From Verrucomicrobiota bacterium (GTDB taxonomy: Bacteria > Verrucomicrobiota > Verrucomicrobiia > Limisphaerales > UBA8199), in the NCBI GenBank assembly GCA_029974925.1, contig JARKQH010000079.1:1-54346 (forward strand): a DNA stretch of 54,346 bases, given 5' to 3'. The notes beneath the pieces were generated by a model. It was not told the DNA's origin. It ran no database searches and saw only the letters and a program-made list of their open reading frames with translations. Made by a program: the position numbers and the translations under genes. Below are positions 7,298 to 15,535 of the stretch, piece by piece (the stretch's first letter is position 1; the number at the start of each line of letters is the position of its first letter).

Positions 7298-10200
7298 ATG
7301 AAAACCTCCTTATCTCTCCTTCTGGCCAGCAGCCTCCTCGCCGGCGTCTGCGGCGCCAAGGCGGACTGGCTCGACGCCGGCTTTGCCAATCCGCCGGCCT
7401 CGACCCAGCCCTGGTGTTACTGGTACTGGATCAGCGACAACATCTCGCGGGAAGGCATCACGCGCGATCTTGAGGCCATGAAGCGCGTCGGCATCGGCCA
7501 GGCTTTCATCGGTAACATCTACTTGGAGGATGTGAAAATCGGGGACGTCAAGGCGCTGACCGACGAATGGTGGGGCATGGTCGAGCATGCCGTGAAAGAA
7601 GGCGGCCGGCTGGGGGTCGAGGTCGGCCTGTTCAATTGCCCGGGCTGGAGCCAGTCGGGTGGACCTTGGATCAAGCCGGAGCAGGCCATGCGCTACGTGG
7701 CTTTTAGCGAATTGCGGGTCACCGGCCCGGCCCGATTCGAGCAAAAATTGCCCGCTCCCGGCGAGCATTTCCAGGACATTGCCGTCCTGGCCTTTCCCGC
7801 CCCCCGCGAGGAGGGAACGGTGATTGCCTCGAAAGCCCCGCGCCTGACCTGCAGCCCGGCCCTCGACCAGGCCGGGCGCCTGGTGGACGGGGACCGCTCC
7901 ACCGAGGTCATGTTCCCGGCCGGCGCGGGCCGGCAACAAGGCGGGGTCACGGTCGAATTGGAACTGGCCGAACCCTTCACCGCGCGCTCGCTGGTGCTGG
8001 TGCCGGTGCGGACGGATTTCAGCGCGCGGTGCGAGCTCCAGGCCGCGGATGCCGGCGGCGCGTTCCGCAAGGTGCGCGATTTCGTGGTTGACCGTTCCAA
8101 CAACAACATCTCGGTGGGATTCATCCCCCACGCCCCGGTGGCCATCTCTTTCCCCAAACAAACCAGCACCCGTTTCCGGCTGGTTTTTTCCGCCCTGCGC
8201 GGCCAGCCCGGTTTGGCGGAAATCGAGCTGCGTTCGGGCCCGCGAATCGAGCGGTACCTCGAAAAACAGTTGGCCAAAATGCATCCCACGCCCCTGCCCA
8301 TGTGGGATGCCTATCTCTGGCCCCAAACCGCTCCGCTCGAGGCCGACGACCTGGCGGTCGCACCCGGCGCGGTCCAGGACCTGACCCGCCGCTTGCAGCC
8401 CGACGGCACTTTGCGGTGGGATGTCCCGCCCGGGGATTGGATTGTGGTGCGTAGCGGGATGCTGCCAACGGGCATCAAGAACGCGCCGGCTTCGCCCGAA
8501 GGACAGGGCCTGGAGGTGGACAAGATGAACGCTACCGCCGTCCAGGCGCACTTTGACGCTTACATCGGCAGACTCCTCAAGAACCTCTCCCGCGACGACC
8601 GCAAGGCTTTCACCCGCGTCATTGCCGACAGCTACGAAATGGGCTCCCAAAACTGGACCGACGGTCTCGCCGCGAAATTCAAAAAGCAGTACGGCTACGA
8701 TCCCCTGCCTTACCTGCCGGCGCTCACGGGCCGGGTGGTGGGCGGCGCCGACCAATCCGACCGGTTCCTGTGGGATTTGCGGCGGCTGGTGGCCGACGAG
8801 ATTTCCTACGGTTACGTGGGGGGGCTGCGGAAAGCCTGCAACCGGCAGGGACTCAAGCTCTGGCTTGAGAACTACGGCCACTGGGGCTTTCCGGGGGAGT
8901 TTTTGCAATACGGGGGGCAGAGCGACGAAGTGAGCGGGGAATTTTGGGCGACCGGCGACCTCGGCAGCATCGAACTGCGCGCCGCCTCCTCGGCGGCCCA
9001 TATCTACGGCAAACCCCGCGTTTCGGCCGAGGCCTTCACCAGCGTCCAGAAATTTGAAAGCACGCCCTGGTCGCTGAAGAAGCGCGGGGACTGGGCCCTC
9101 ACCGAGGGCATCAACCACTGGGTTCTGCACGTGTACATTCATCAGCCGTGGGAAGACCGGCTGCCCGGGGTCAACGCCTGGTTCAGCACCGAGTTCAACC
9201 GCCATAACACCTGGTTTGAGCAAGGCCGCGAGTGGATCAACTATTATCGCCGCTGCCATTTCCTCCTCCAGCAGGGGAAGCATGTGGCCGACATCGCCTA
9301 TTTCATCGGCGAGGACACCCCCAAAATGACGGGCGTCCGGCAGCCGCCGCTGCCGCCGGGCTACGATTTTGATTATCTCAACGCCGAAGTGATCCTCGAG
9401 CGCCTCAAAGTCCGCAATCATCGCTTCGTTCTTCCCGACGGGATGTCCTACCGGCTCCTGGTTCTCCCGCAGCTCGACACGATGCGGCCCGAGCTGCTCC
9501 GGAAAATCCGCGACCTGGTGGCCGACGGCGGCGCGATCCTGGGCGCCCCTCCCGCCCGTTCGCCCAGCCTCCAAAACCATCCCCAATGCGATCAGCGCGT
9601 CCGGGAACTCGCCGCCGAGCTTTGGGCCGGCTGTGACGGCGTGTCCAGCCGGGAAGCCCGCTTCGGCAAAGGCCGGGTCTTCCGCTACTCGGAACTGCCG
9701 CCGGCGCTGGCCGCGCTCGGGATTCCGCCGGATTTTTCGGGCGCCGACCCCAAACAAATTCTGTGGACGCACCGCTCGACCGGCGAGGCCGAGATTTACT
9801 TTGTCTCCAACCAGAGTGAGCAGGCGGTGACTCTCGCCCCGGTTTTCCGCGTCAAAGACAAGGCGCCCGAGCTGTGGGATGCGGTGCTGGCCCGGCGCCG
9901 CGTCACCGCCGTGTTCGACCGCACCGAAACCGGCACGTGCGTTCCGCTTCAACTGGAGCCCCGCGGTTCGGTCTTCGTGGTGTTTCGCGAACCGCCCGGA
10001 CGCAACCCGCCGATTGTCGCGGTGCGGATGGACGACCAAATCATCCTGCAAGCCACGCCTCCTCCCCCGAGTCTCGAAGCGGCGGCTGCCGGCCCGGAAA
10101 CACCGGGCACCTTCACCATGACGGGATGGGTCAAGCCCGCCATGGAAATCGGCCTTCCGCCGGAGGCCGATTCCGGCGTCCAACTCCGTCAGGTGCGCAA

Positions 10201-11260
10201 CGAGCTGGTCACGGCGTTTCATGGCGATAGCCGGTTTCCCGAGGGCGGTTGCGCGGGAGCGGGGATTTCCGTCGGGCGCAACGGCGTGGTCGTGTATGAG
10301 CACACCGCCAATTACTACGCGCCCCTGCTGACTTACGCCGGCCCGGTGGAGGACTGGACCCATCTGGCCGTGGTGTACGACGCCGGCCAGCCCAGCCTCT
10401 ATCTCAACGGAAAACTCGTCCGCAAAGGCCTGCGCAGCCGGTTCAAAGTCCATTCCGGCTTGAGTGTCGAACCGTCAGGCAACGCGGGATTCCGAGGCGA
10501 GTTTTCCGGCCTGACGAACCTGCCGCGGGCGCTGGCCCCGGCCGAAATCACCGCCCTGGCGACCGCCAAACCGGCCATGACGGAAGGCTGGGCCGTGACC
10601 CCCATCCAAATCTCCCGTCAACGAACCGGCCTCGAAATCGAAGTTTTCTCTCCCAGCCGCTACACCCTCGAATGGAAGAACGGCCGCAAGAACACCATCC
10701 ATGCGGCGGACTTGCCGCCCTCTCAGGATCTTGGCGGCCCCTGGCAGGTGCATTTCCCATCCAACCGCGATGTGCCGCCCCGCATTACTTTGGCGCGGCT
10801 GGTTTCGCTTGCCGAGCATCCCGACCCGGCCATCCAGCACTTCGCCGGCACCGCCCGCTACACCTGCGGCTTTGAAGTGCCAGCCGACCGGCTGCGGGAA
10901 GGCCGGCGCCTGTGGCTCGACCTCGGCCGGGTTGAGAGCGTGGCGGAAGTCTTCGTCAATGGCCGGCCCCAAGGCATCTACTGGAAACCGCCCTATCACG
11001 TGGACATTACGTCAGCGGCTCGCGCCGGAACCAACGCCCTCGAAGTTCGGGTGACCGGCACCTGGCGCAACCGCCTGCTCGGGGATGTCAAATACCCCAA
11101 TGGCTTTCCCCGCCCGGGCGCCGCCTCGCCCGCCCCGTTGGAGTTCAAGCCGTTCCTCACCGCCGACCTGAAGTTGCGGGCCAGCGAGCCGCTCGCGCCC
11201 TCGGGGCTCCTGGGGCCCGTCCGCCTCCACTCCAGCCGGCGCAGCCTGCTGCCCTATTGA
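7298..11260 (+). CDS. GH106-type alpha-L-rhamnosidase, multidomain
   Basis: A 1320-residue exported enzyme whose N-terminal two-thirds match GH106 alpha-L-rhamnosidases (FANPPASTQPWCYWYWISDN, LEAMKRVGIGQAFIGN, GLFNCPGWSQSGGPWI). Family members remove terminal rhamnose from pectic and glycan side chains by inversion. A LamG/concanavalin-like insert lies near residues 935-1090 (FTMTGWVKPAMEIG, DWTHLAVVYDAGQPSLYLNG). A C-terminal galactose-binding-like domain follows near 1180-1290 (WLDLGRVESVAEVFVNG). The signal peptide (MKTSLSLLLASSLLAGVCG) fixes the start at 7298 rather than 7247. It is followed on the same strand by a small unknown gene and an AraC regulator. A TTGACA at 7202 may be a promoter -35 element, but no good -10 accompanies it. 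Confidence 0.85.
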   Translation: MKTSLSLLLASSLLAGVCGAKADWLDAGFANPPASTQPWCYWYWISDNISREGITRDLEAMKRVGIGQAFIGNIYLEDVKIGDVKALTDEWWGMVEHAVKEGGRLGVEVGLFNCPGWSQSGGPWIKPEQAMRYVAFSELRVTGPARFEQKLPAPGEHFQDIAVLAFPAPREEGTVIASKAPRLTCSPALDQAGRLVDGDRSTEVMFPAGAGRQQGGVTVELELAEPFTARSLVLVPVRTDFSARCELQAADAGGAFRKVRDFVVDRSNNNISVGFIPHAPVAISFPKQTSTRFRLVFSALRGQPGLAEIELRSGPRIERYLEKQLAKMHPTPLPMWDAYLWPQTAPLEADDLAVAPGAVQDLTRRLQPDGTLRWDVPPGDWIVVRSGMLPTGIKNAPASPEGQGLEVDKMNATAVQAHFDAYIGRLLKNLSRDDRKAFTRVIADSYEMGSQNWTDGLAAKFKKQYGYDPLPYLPALTGRVVGGADQSDRFLWDLRRLVADEISYGYVGGLRKACNRQGLKLWLENYGHWGFPGEFLQYGGQSDEVSGEFWATGDLGSIELRAASSAAHIYGKPRVSAEAFTSVQKFESTPWSLKKRGDWALTEGINHWVLHVYIHQPWEDRLPGVNAWFSTEFNRHNTWFEQGREWINYYRRCHFLLQQGKHVADIAYFIGEDTPKMTGVRQPPLPPGYDFDYLNAEVILERLKVRNHRFVLPDGMSYRLLVLPQLDTMRPELLRKIRDLVADGGAILGAPPARSPSLQNHPQCDQRVRELAAELWAGCDGVSSREARFGKGRVFRYSELPPALAALGIPPDFSGADPKQILWTHRSTGEAEIYFVSNQSEQAVTLAPVFRVKDKAPELWDAVLARRRVTAVFDRTETGTCVPLQLEPRGSVFVVFREPPGRNPPIVAVRMDDQIILQATPPPPSLEAAAAGPETPGTFTMTGWVKPAMEIGLPPEADSGVQLRQVRNELVTAFHGDSRFPEGGCAGAGISVGRNGVVVYEHTANYYAPLLTYAGPVEDWTHLAVVYDAGQPSLYLNGKLVRKGLRSRFKVHSGLSVEPSGNAGFRGEFSGLTNLPRALAPAEITALATAKPAMTEGWAVTPIQISRQRTGLEIEVFSPSRYTLEWKNGRKNTIHAADLPPSQDLGGPWQVHFPSNRDVPPRITLARLVSLAEHPDPAIQHFAGTARYTCGFEVPADRLREGRRLWLDLGRVESVAEVFVNGRPQGIYWKPPYHVDITSAARAGTNALEVRVTGTWRNRLLGDVKYPNGFPRPGAASPAPLEFKPFLTADLKLRASEPLAPSGLLGPVRLHSSRRSLLPY

Positions 11261-11360
11261 CAATAAGCTGTGAACAGCGTGTGAGTATCTGTTAATAACA
11301 AAACCTTGAAGCGGCCGCCGTCGGGTCGGAGAATCCGTCTCCAAACTCGACACCGGCCCC

Positions 11361-11603
11361 ATGCGCGTTCTCTTATTCGACAGCAGCTCCCGGCGCTATT
11401 ACCATTCAGCCGGCCGCTGGACTTCCGACCCGGCTCAAGCCCTGGACTTCGGCGGCACTGTGCAGGCCGCCCACACCGCCTTTCATCAGCGCCTTCAATC
11501 TTTCGAGATCATTCTCGCCTTTGACGACGCCCACATGAGCGACCTGCGCGTCCCGCTCACGCTCACTCCCTCCAGCCCCGGCCCCGCCACGGCGGATGTC
11601 TGA
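11361..11603 (+). CDS. Small protein of unknown function
   Basis: An 80-residue protein. It starts MRVLLFDSSSRRYYHSAG and has an ordered alpha/beta look, with a hydrophobic strand, a W-x-x-DP-x-x-A helix start and a second strand (FEIILAFDD), before a proline/threonine-rich tail. Codon use resembles the neighbouring genes, and it sits in the gap between the GH106 enzyme and the AraC regulator on the same strand. I do not recognise a family. The amino-acid pattern is more protein-like than the shadow frames around it, so I list it with moderate confidence. Confidence 0.5.
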   Translation: MRVLLFDSSSRRYYHSAGRWTSDPAQALDFGGTVQAAHTAFHQRLQSFEIILAFDDAHMSDLRVPLTLTPSSPGPATADV

Positions 11604-11710
11604 TCCCCTCCCTCCCGCCGCGGCGCCGGAGGCCGGCCCCGGCCGGCCTTGACATTCAGCGGAAACGAAAGCCCTTTCCCCGACGCCGGCGCGCACCGGG
11701 GCGCGCGGCC

Positions 11711-11739
11711 TTGCAGCCGGGCCGGCCGTTATATATCCT
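11711..11739 (+). promoter_or_regulatory. Candidate promoter of the AraC regulator gene
   Basis: TTGCAG at 11711-11716 and TATCCT at 11734-11739 are separated by 17 bases, 29 bases before the ATG at 11769. The region around the -10 (TTATATATCC) is locally AT-rich in very GC-rich DNA. Motif match only; no start site is known. Confidence 0.3.
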
Positions 11740-11768
11740 TCTTATTAGTTGTTTTCCGAAGTCTAAAC

Positions 11769-12770
11769 ATGACCGGGCGCTCGACCAAAATCCAGCGGGA
11801 GGGACCGGCGCGCGCGCGCCGGGCCGGCGCCGGCGCTTTTTCCGAGGCCGGAGTCTGGCGCGAGGTCGGCTCGGGCTGGCACAAGCTGTGGGCGCGTTAC
11901 CGCGAGGAGGGCGTGAGTTTCGAGTGGCACGAGTTTGCGCTGACACGGGAGTTCGACTGGTCGGGCAGTTTTCACCCCGGCAGCACGGAAATCTGCCTGA
12001 ACCTCGAGGGCCGGGGTTGGGTGGCCTCGACGGAGGCGCGGGTGGAATTCGGGCCCGGCACCGGCGGTTTTTATTACCAGGGCAGCCTTCCGTTGCGAGC
12101 GGGGCGGCAGCCCGGGCAGCGGCATCGTTTTCTGACCATTGAGTATTCGCCGAGCTTCCTCCAGGAACGCTTGGGGCGGGACGCCGGCCAGCTTCACGAG
12201 GTAACCCGCAACGCGGTGGCGGGGGACGGCCGGTCGGGCGTGGGGCCGCTTTCCCTGCTGACCGAGCGCCATCACCAGGTCATTGCCAGTTTGCGGCACC
12301 CGCCCGTTTACGCCCCCGCGCAGCGAGCCTGGTTCGAGGCCAAAGCGCTCGAGCTGGCCGCCTGGTTCTTATACCAGCCGCCCGCCGGCCAGGAACTGTT
12401 CTGTCATCGGCAGGAGCGCCTGGCGCAGGAACGGGTGGACCGGGTGGTGGCCCTGCTGAAGCAGCACCTGGCCGAACCGTTGTCGCTCGAAGAACTGGGC
12501 AAACGCGTCGGGTGCAGCCCGTTTTATCTGAGCCGCACTTTTTCGAAATTGACGGGCACCACCCTCCCGCTCTATTTACGCCGCCTCCGCATGGAACGCG
12601 CGGCCGAGCTGCTCCGCAGCGGCCAGTGCAATGTCACCGAAGCCGCGCTCGAGGTGGGGTACTCGAGCCTGAGCCACTTCAGCCAGGCCTTCCATGAAGC
12701 CTTCGGCTGCTGTCCGGGCCTTTACCCGCTGAAGACACCGACGCAGCAGGCGCCCCGTGGGCCGCGCTAG
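11769..12770 (+). CDS. AraC-family transcriptional regulator
   Basis: A 333-residue regulator. The C-terminal ~100 residues form the double helix-turn-helix of the AraC/XylS family: LSLEELGKRVGCSPFYLSRT as the first and VTEAALEVGYSSLSHFSQAF as the second, ending in the typical FG-x-x-P position (FGCCPGLYP). The N-terminal ~230 residues should form the effector or dimer domain and match no named sensor that I recognise. The start at 11769 is chosen because upstream codons read low-complexity sequence and a promoter-like site overlaps them. Its place between the rhamnosidase and the permease suggests it responds to a sugar or glycan product, but that is inference. Confidence 0.9.
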   Translation: MTGRSTKIQREGPARARRAGAGAFSEAGVWREVGSGWHKLWARYREEGVSFEWHEFALTREFDWSGSFHPGSTEICLNLEGRGWVASTEARVEFGPGTGGFYYQGSLPLRAGRQPGQRHRFLTIEYSPSFLQERLGRDAGQLHEVTRNAVAGDGRSGVGPLSLLTERHHQVIASLRHPPVYAPAQRAWFEAKALELAAWFLYQPPAGQELFCHRQERLAQERVDRVVALLKQHLAEPLSLEELGKRVGCSPFYLSRTFSKLTGTTLPLYLRRLRMERAAELLRSGQCNVTEAALEVGYSSLSHFSQAFHEAFGCCPGLYPLKTPTQQAPRGPR

Positions 12771-12839
12771 AGCTTCGGGCGGCGGGGTGGGTCTGCGCGC
12801 AGCCTTGCTCTCGGCGGTTGCTTTGATACAAAGCACGGC

Positions 12840-14246
12840 GTGAACCACGACACGCCGGCCCCCCAACCCCACCTCATCCGCCGTTTTGGATTGTTCCAGG
12901 CCACCGCGCTGAACATGTCAAATATGATCGGCATCGGGCCGTTTATTACCATCCCGGCGCTGATGTCGGCGGTGAACGGCGGCGGCCCGCAATGCATGCT
13001 GGGCTGGGTGGTGGCCCTGCTAATCACGCTGCCCGACGGGTTGATCTGGGCCGAGCTGGGCGCGGCCATGCCCCGGGCGGGCGGGACCTACACGTATTTG
13101 CGAGAGGGGTTTGGCCCCCACACCTGGGGCCGGCTGATGGCGTTTCTATTCATCTGGCAGTTCATCCTCAGTGGTCCGATGGAGATCGGGTCGGGGTTCA
13201 TCGGGTTGAAGCAGTATCTCAGTTTTCTGTGGGGCGACGCCTCCCCTGCGACGCTGCATTGGGTGATCCTGGGGCTCGGCCTGCTCCTGCTGGTTCTGCT
13301 CTACCGCCAGATCGGCTCGATCGGCAAAATCACCGTCAGCCTTTGGGCCGGCACGATGTTGACCGTTGCCGCGGTCATCTTCAGCGGCGCCGGCCATTTC
13401 GACGCCAAAATCGCCTTCGATTTCCCGCCGGGCGCGTTCGATTTTTCGCTGGGCTTCGTGATGGGGCTCGGGGCTGCCGCCCGCATCGGCGTCTATGATT
13501 ACCTCGGTTACTACGACATCTGTTACATTGGCGAAGAGGTTCGCGACCCGGGCCGGGTCATCCCCCGTTCCATCCTTCTCAGCCTGGTGGCCGTGGCTGC
13601 GATTTACCTGGCGATGAACCTCGCCATCATTGGCGTGGTTCCCTGGCGCACCTTCACCCCCGTGCCGGACTCCGGTCCGGCCCCCATCGCCTCCATTTTC
13701 ATGGAAAAAATCTGGGGCAAAGGCACCGCGACGGTTTTCACGGTGATGATCCTCTGGACGGCGTTCGCTTCCATTTTCGCGCTGACGCTGGGCTACTCGC
13801 GCGTCCCGTACGCCGCCGCTCGCGACGGCTATTTCTTCTCGGTTTTCTCGCGCCTGCATCCCACCAAGCATTTTCCGCACGTCTCGCTCGTGTTTATCGT
13901 CGTTCTCTCCCTGATTTTCAGCTTTGTCAGCCTCACCACGTTGATTGATGCGCTCATCACCATGCGCATTCTGGTTCAATTCGTCGGGCAGGCCGGCGCG
14001 GTCATCCTGTTGCGGCGGCTGCAGCCCGACCGGGCGCTGCCTTTCAAGATGTGGCTTTATCCGCTGCCGGCCTTGCTGGCGCTGGCGGGGTGGATGTTCC
14101 TGTTTTGGACCACGGACACCCCGCTCAAGCTTGGGTCCTTTGTCGCCCTGGCCCTGGGGGTGGCGCTGTTCCTCATTTGGAGCTGGCGCACCCGCCGCTG
14201 GCCCTTCGCCCAGCCCGGCCCCGCCGCCTCGACACCACGCCCTTGA
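12840..14246 (+). CDS. APC-family amino acid/polyamine permease
   Basis: A 468-residue inner-membrane transporter with about 12 hydrophobic segments. It opens with the family hallmark NMSNMIGIGPFITIP on the first membrane segment and continues with WAELGAAMPRAGGTYTYLRE, the conserved second-segment motif of amino acid-polyamine-organocation permeases. The start is GTG at 12840; the next in-frame ATG lies inside the first membrane segment and would cut it. The substrate is not readable: neighbours are carbohydrate genes, yet this superfamily mainly carries amino acids and amines. It lies 69 bases after the AraC gene on the same strand and may be regulated by it. Confidence 0.9.
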   Translation: MNHDTPAPQPHLIRRFGLFQATALNMSNMIGIGPFITIPALMSAVNGGGPQCMLGWVVALLITLPDGLIWAELGAAMPRAGGTYTYLREGFGPHTWGRLMAFLFIWQFILSGPMEIGSGFIGLKQYLSFLWGDASPATLHWVILGLGLLLLVLLYRQIGSIGKITVSLWAGTMLTVAAVIFSGAGHFDAKIAFDFPPGAFDFSLGFVMGLGAAARIGVYDYLGYYDICYIGEEVRDPGRVIPRSILLSLVAVAAIYLAMNLAIIGVVPWRTFTPVPDSGPAPIASIFMEKIWGKGTATVFTVMILWTAFASIFALTLGYSRVPYAAARDGYFFSVFSRLHPTKHFPHVSLVFIVVLSLIFSFVSLTTLIDALITMRILVQFVGQAGAVILLRRLQPDRALPFKMWLYPLPALLALAGWMFLFWTTDTPLKLGSFVALALGVALFLIWSWRTRRWPFAQPGPAASTPRP

Positions 14247-14381
14247 ACCGGTTTGGCAGCCATGGCAGGCTGAGACTGTCGGGAGCATCCGCGCGGGCTC
14301 GGCCGAGGGCTGCGGGGATTGGCGCGGGCTCCGGGAACTGATCAAGCCGGTGATGGCGCCGGCCGTTTTAAACCCATTCGC

Positions 14382-15125
14382 ATGACTGTTGGTTTGCCGC
14401 CGAACCTGCCCACGCCCAAGGCCGGCGTGCGGCTGGTGTTGTTTGATGTTGACGGGACGCTGATCCGGACCGGCGGCGTCGGGGTGCGGGCTTTCGGCAA
14501 GGTTTTTTCGACTGAATTCGGCCAACTGGACGGCTTCGAAAAGCTGAAATTCGCCGGCCGGACCGACCGCAGCCTGGTGCGCGAGTTCTTCGGATTTCAC
14601 AACATCCCGCCCACCCCGGAGAACTTTCGCCGCTTTTTTGACCGTTACGTCTTTTGGCTGGACCACCTGTTGCAGGAGGCGCGAATCGAGATTTGTGCCG
14701 GCGTGCGCGAGTTCATTCGCGGGCTTCAGGACCTGCCGCAGCCGCCCCTGCTGGGCTTGCTCACGGGCAACATCCGGCTGGGGGCGGAGATCAAGCTGCG
14801 GCGGGCGGGCCTGTGGGAGGTGTTCACCACGGGCGCGTTCGCCGACGATGCCGAGGACCGGGGGGAGATCGCGGCGGTGGCGCGCGAGCGGGGCAGCCGG
14901 CTGCTGGGGGAACCGTTGCGGGGCGACCAGGTGCTGGTGGTCGGGGATACCGCGCTGGACATTCGTTGCGCGCGGGCCATCAACGCCCGGGTTCTGGCCG
15001 TGGCCACCGGCGGGGCCACTTTGGAAGAGTTGCGACAGCACCACCCGGATTGGGCGGTGGCCAACCTCACTCAAATCCAGCCCGCGACCGTTGTCCAGGC
15101 CGCGGCTGAAGTTCCGGCCGCCTGA
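14382..15125 (+). CDS. HAD-superfamily hydrolase, phosphoglycolate phosphatase-like
   Basis: A 247-residue cytoplasmic phosphatase. Motif I is FDVDGTLI, with the nucleophile and acid aspartates at residues 22 and 24. Motif II appears as LLTGN, and motif IV as VVGDTALDIRCA. A helical cap (residues ~35-110) places it in the Gph/PgmB-like subgroup. The substrate could be 2-phosphoglycolate or a sugar phosphate. The start at 14382 is used; an upstream ATG at 14319 would add a poorly conserved 21-residue leader. It is convergent with the FmdB gene. Confidence 0.85.
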   Translation: MTVGLPPNLPTPKAGVRLVLFDVDGTLIRTGGVGVRAFGKVFSTEFGQLDGFEKLKFAGRTDRSLVREFFGFHNIPPTPENFRRFFDRYVFWLDHLLQEARIEICAGVREFIRGLQDLPQPPLLGLLTGNIRLGAEIKLRRAGLWEVFTTGAFADDAEDRGEIAAVARERGSRLLGEPLRGDQVLVVGDTALDIRCARAINARVLAVATGGATLEELRQHHPDWAVANLTQIQPATVVQAAAEVPAA

Positions 15126-15219
15126 AAATTCTTCAACCCGGTCTGGGAAAGGGGGACGCGGTTTTTATTACGGCCGTGTTGCCGCAAGACCGCGGACGAG
15201 CCGGCTATCGGGGAAGAGA

Positions 15220-15456
15220 TTAGTGACGATGCGGTCCGCCTCCGCAGCAGCAGCCGCAGCCGCCGCCATTGCCCATGCCGCACGCCGGGGCGTCGCCGCC
15301 CCCCGAATTTGCCGTTGTGGAGGCGAACACCGACAGCTTCTTGGACAGCCGGGTCGAGCCGCAATGGGGGCAGGGAGTGCCCTCCCAATGGCTGCTGCGC
15401 ACCAGCACTTCGCTGTCTTTCTCGCATTGCTCACAATGAAACTCGTAAATCGGCAT
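15220..15456 (-). CDS. FmdB-family zinc ribbon protein
   Basis: A 78-residue protein with the FmdB/CxxC_CXXC_SSSS architecture: MPIYEFHCEQC gives the first cysteine pair (C8, C11) and CPHC the second (C29, C32), together forming a small zinc ribbon. The SKKLSVF segment after the ribbon is also typical. The C-terminal third is glycine-, cysteine- and histidine-rich (GGGCGCCCGGG), common in PVC members and perhaps metal-binding. Function is unsettled; the name comes from a regulator of formamidase genes. It lies downstream of the pectin operon on the same strand, 79 bases away, and is probably independent. Confidence 0.85.
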   Translation of the reverse strand: MPIYEFHCEQCEKDSEVLVRSSHWEGTPCPHCGSTRLSKKLSVFASTTANSGGGDAPACGMGNGGGCGCCCGGGPHRH

Positions 15457-15535
15457 GGGGGAACGATAGCGCAGCGCGCGAAAATCTCAAGCCGGGTCTG
15501 GACGCCAAGAGACAAGGGGGCGGCCGCCGGAGGGC

